Of a DNA stretch of 64,000 nucleotides, positions 63,672 through 64,000 are shown piece after piece; within the stretch, counting starts at the first letter, position 1; each line of letters starts with the position of its first letter. The translations under genes were made by a program, and so were the position numbers. Below the pieces are notes generated by a model, which searched no databases, was not told the DNA's origin, and was given only the letters and a program-made list of their open reading frames with translations. Where the stretch lies: positions 1 through 64,000 of the forward strand of contig CACWPM010000009.1 in the NCBI GenBank assembly GCA_902762795.1. The letters are read 5' to 3'. This stretch comes from Fibrobacter succinogenes (lineage in GTDB: Bacteria; Fibrobacterota; Fibrobacteria; Fibrobacterales; Fibrobacteraceae).

Positions 63672-64000
63672 CTAGTTTACCATGTCCTTTTCTTCTTTTT
63701 GCTGGCGCTTCTTTTCGGCTTCCTTCTTGAGGCGCTTTTCGTAGGCGTCTTCGGCCTTGGCAATTTTTTCTTCGGCTTTCTTCACGCGTTTTTGGATTTC
63801 CTTGTCTTCGCTTGCTTCGCTTTGGGCGGTGGCGAGGTATTGCCTTGCGGTTTCAAATTGGTCGAGATCCGTGTATGCGTCGGAAATGAGGAATAGCACT
63901 TCCGAGCGACGCTTTGCCTTGGGGTAGGTCTCCAAAAATTCCTTGAAGTAGATTACGGCAGCCTGCGGCTTGTCCATGCGCAAGTATAGACGTCCGGTCT
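63672..64000 (-). CDS. BamD-like TPR protein (5' end outside window)
   Basis: The last ~109 codons of a minus-strand gene; the frame is open to the window edge (TGRLYLRMDKPQ). TPR-like segment GRLYLRMDKPQAAVIYFKEF, then RSEVLFLISDAYTDLDQFETARQYLA, as in BamD/YfiO-type outer-membrane assembly lipoproteins. The final ~45 residues are a Lys/Glu-rich helix. Without the N-terminus the lipobox cannot be checked. A role in barrel assembly fits the neighbouring outer-membrane protein gene but is inferred. Confidence 0.6.
   Translation of the reverse strand, partial: TGRLYLRMDKPQAAVIYFKEFLETYPKAKRRSEVLFLISDAYTDLDQFETARQYLATAQSEASEDKEIQKRVKKAEEKIAKAEDAYEKRLKKEAEKKRQQKEEKDMVN

Overview
The window is most consistent with a Fibrobacter genome (F. 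succinogenes or a close relative). The evidence is the gene content: a roughly 900-residue lipoprotein of the Fibrobacter paralogous family TIGR02171, a TIGR02147/DUF4423 regulator, surface proteins with long poly-serine linkers, a glycoside hydrolase, a GH16 beta-glucanase, a bacterial XPB helicase and proteins with FlgD/Por-like C-terminal domains. No database was searched; every family call is by reading the sequence.

Layout. 1-5.4 kb: 3' end of a carbohydrate-active secreted protein, a duplicated-domain hypothetical protein, a 27-residue membrane peptide, DUF3392, coaE, an EamA transporter and mscL. 5.6-11.5 kb: a minus-strand operon LolA-like > FlgD-tailed secreted protein > PorV-like barrel > recF, divergent from a porin-like barrel gene. 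11.8-16.8 kb: a barnase-like RNase lipoprotein, an AT-rich orphan, a 40-residue Gly-rich peptide and thrS. 16.9-29.9 kb: a GGDEF protein, the TIGR02171 lipoprotein, rubredoxin, a phosphopantetheinyl transferase, GH16, YbaK, a Gfo/Idh/MocA oxidoreductase, glycogen phosphorylase, and a DUF4423 regulator coupled to a surface lipoprotein. 29.9-30.8 kb: a gene-free stretch with an inverted-repeat array of 180-bp period. 30.8-45.0 kb: complex I operon nuoB-nuoN, without nuoA. 45.2-47.4 kb: three small envelope or zinc-ribbon genes and ispF. 47.6-53.3 kb: a phosphate module, Na/Pi transporter > PhoB/PhoR > second Na/Pi transporter split by a deletion. 53.4-64 kb: a surface protein split by an in-frame stop, XPB helicase, tRNA-Thr(CGT), TPR protein, small lipoprotein, rhomboid, PHP hydrolase, outer-membrane barrel and a BamD-like fragment.

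Three features recur. (1) Arrays of a 7-bp unit TAGGNNN sit at or just after many stop codons and supply the last codons and stop of recF and the GH16 gene. (2) Dispersed palindromic repeats occur between genes and also, in frame, inside two proteins. (3) A TAT(A/C)TTT-type element lies a short distance upstream of many starts and is a promoter candidate. How it fits together (inference): an envelope-rich polysaccharide degrader with respiratory complex I, glycogen turnover and a PhoBR-controlled phosphate uptake locus that carries 11-bp-spaced TTTACA/TGTAAA repeats at two of its genes.
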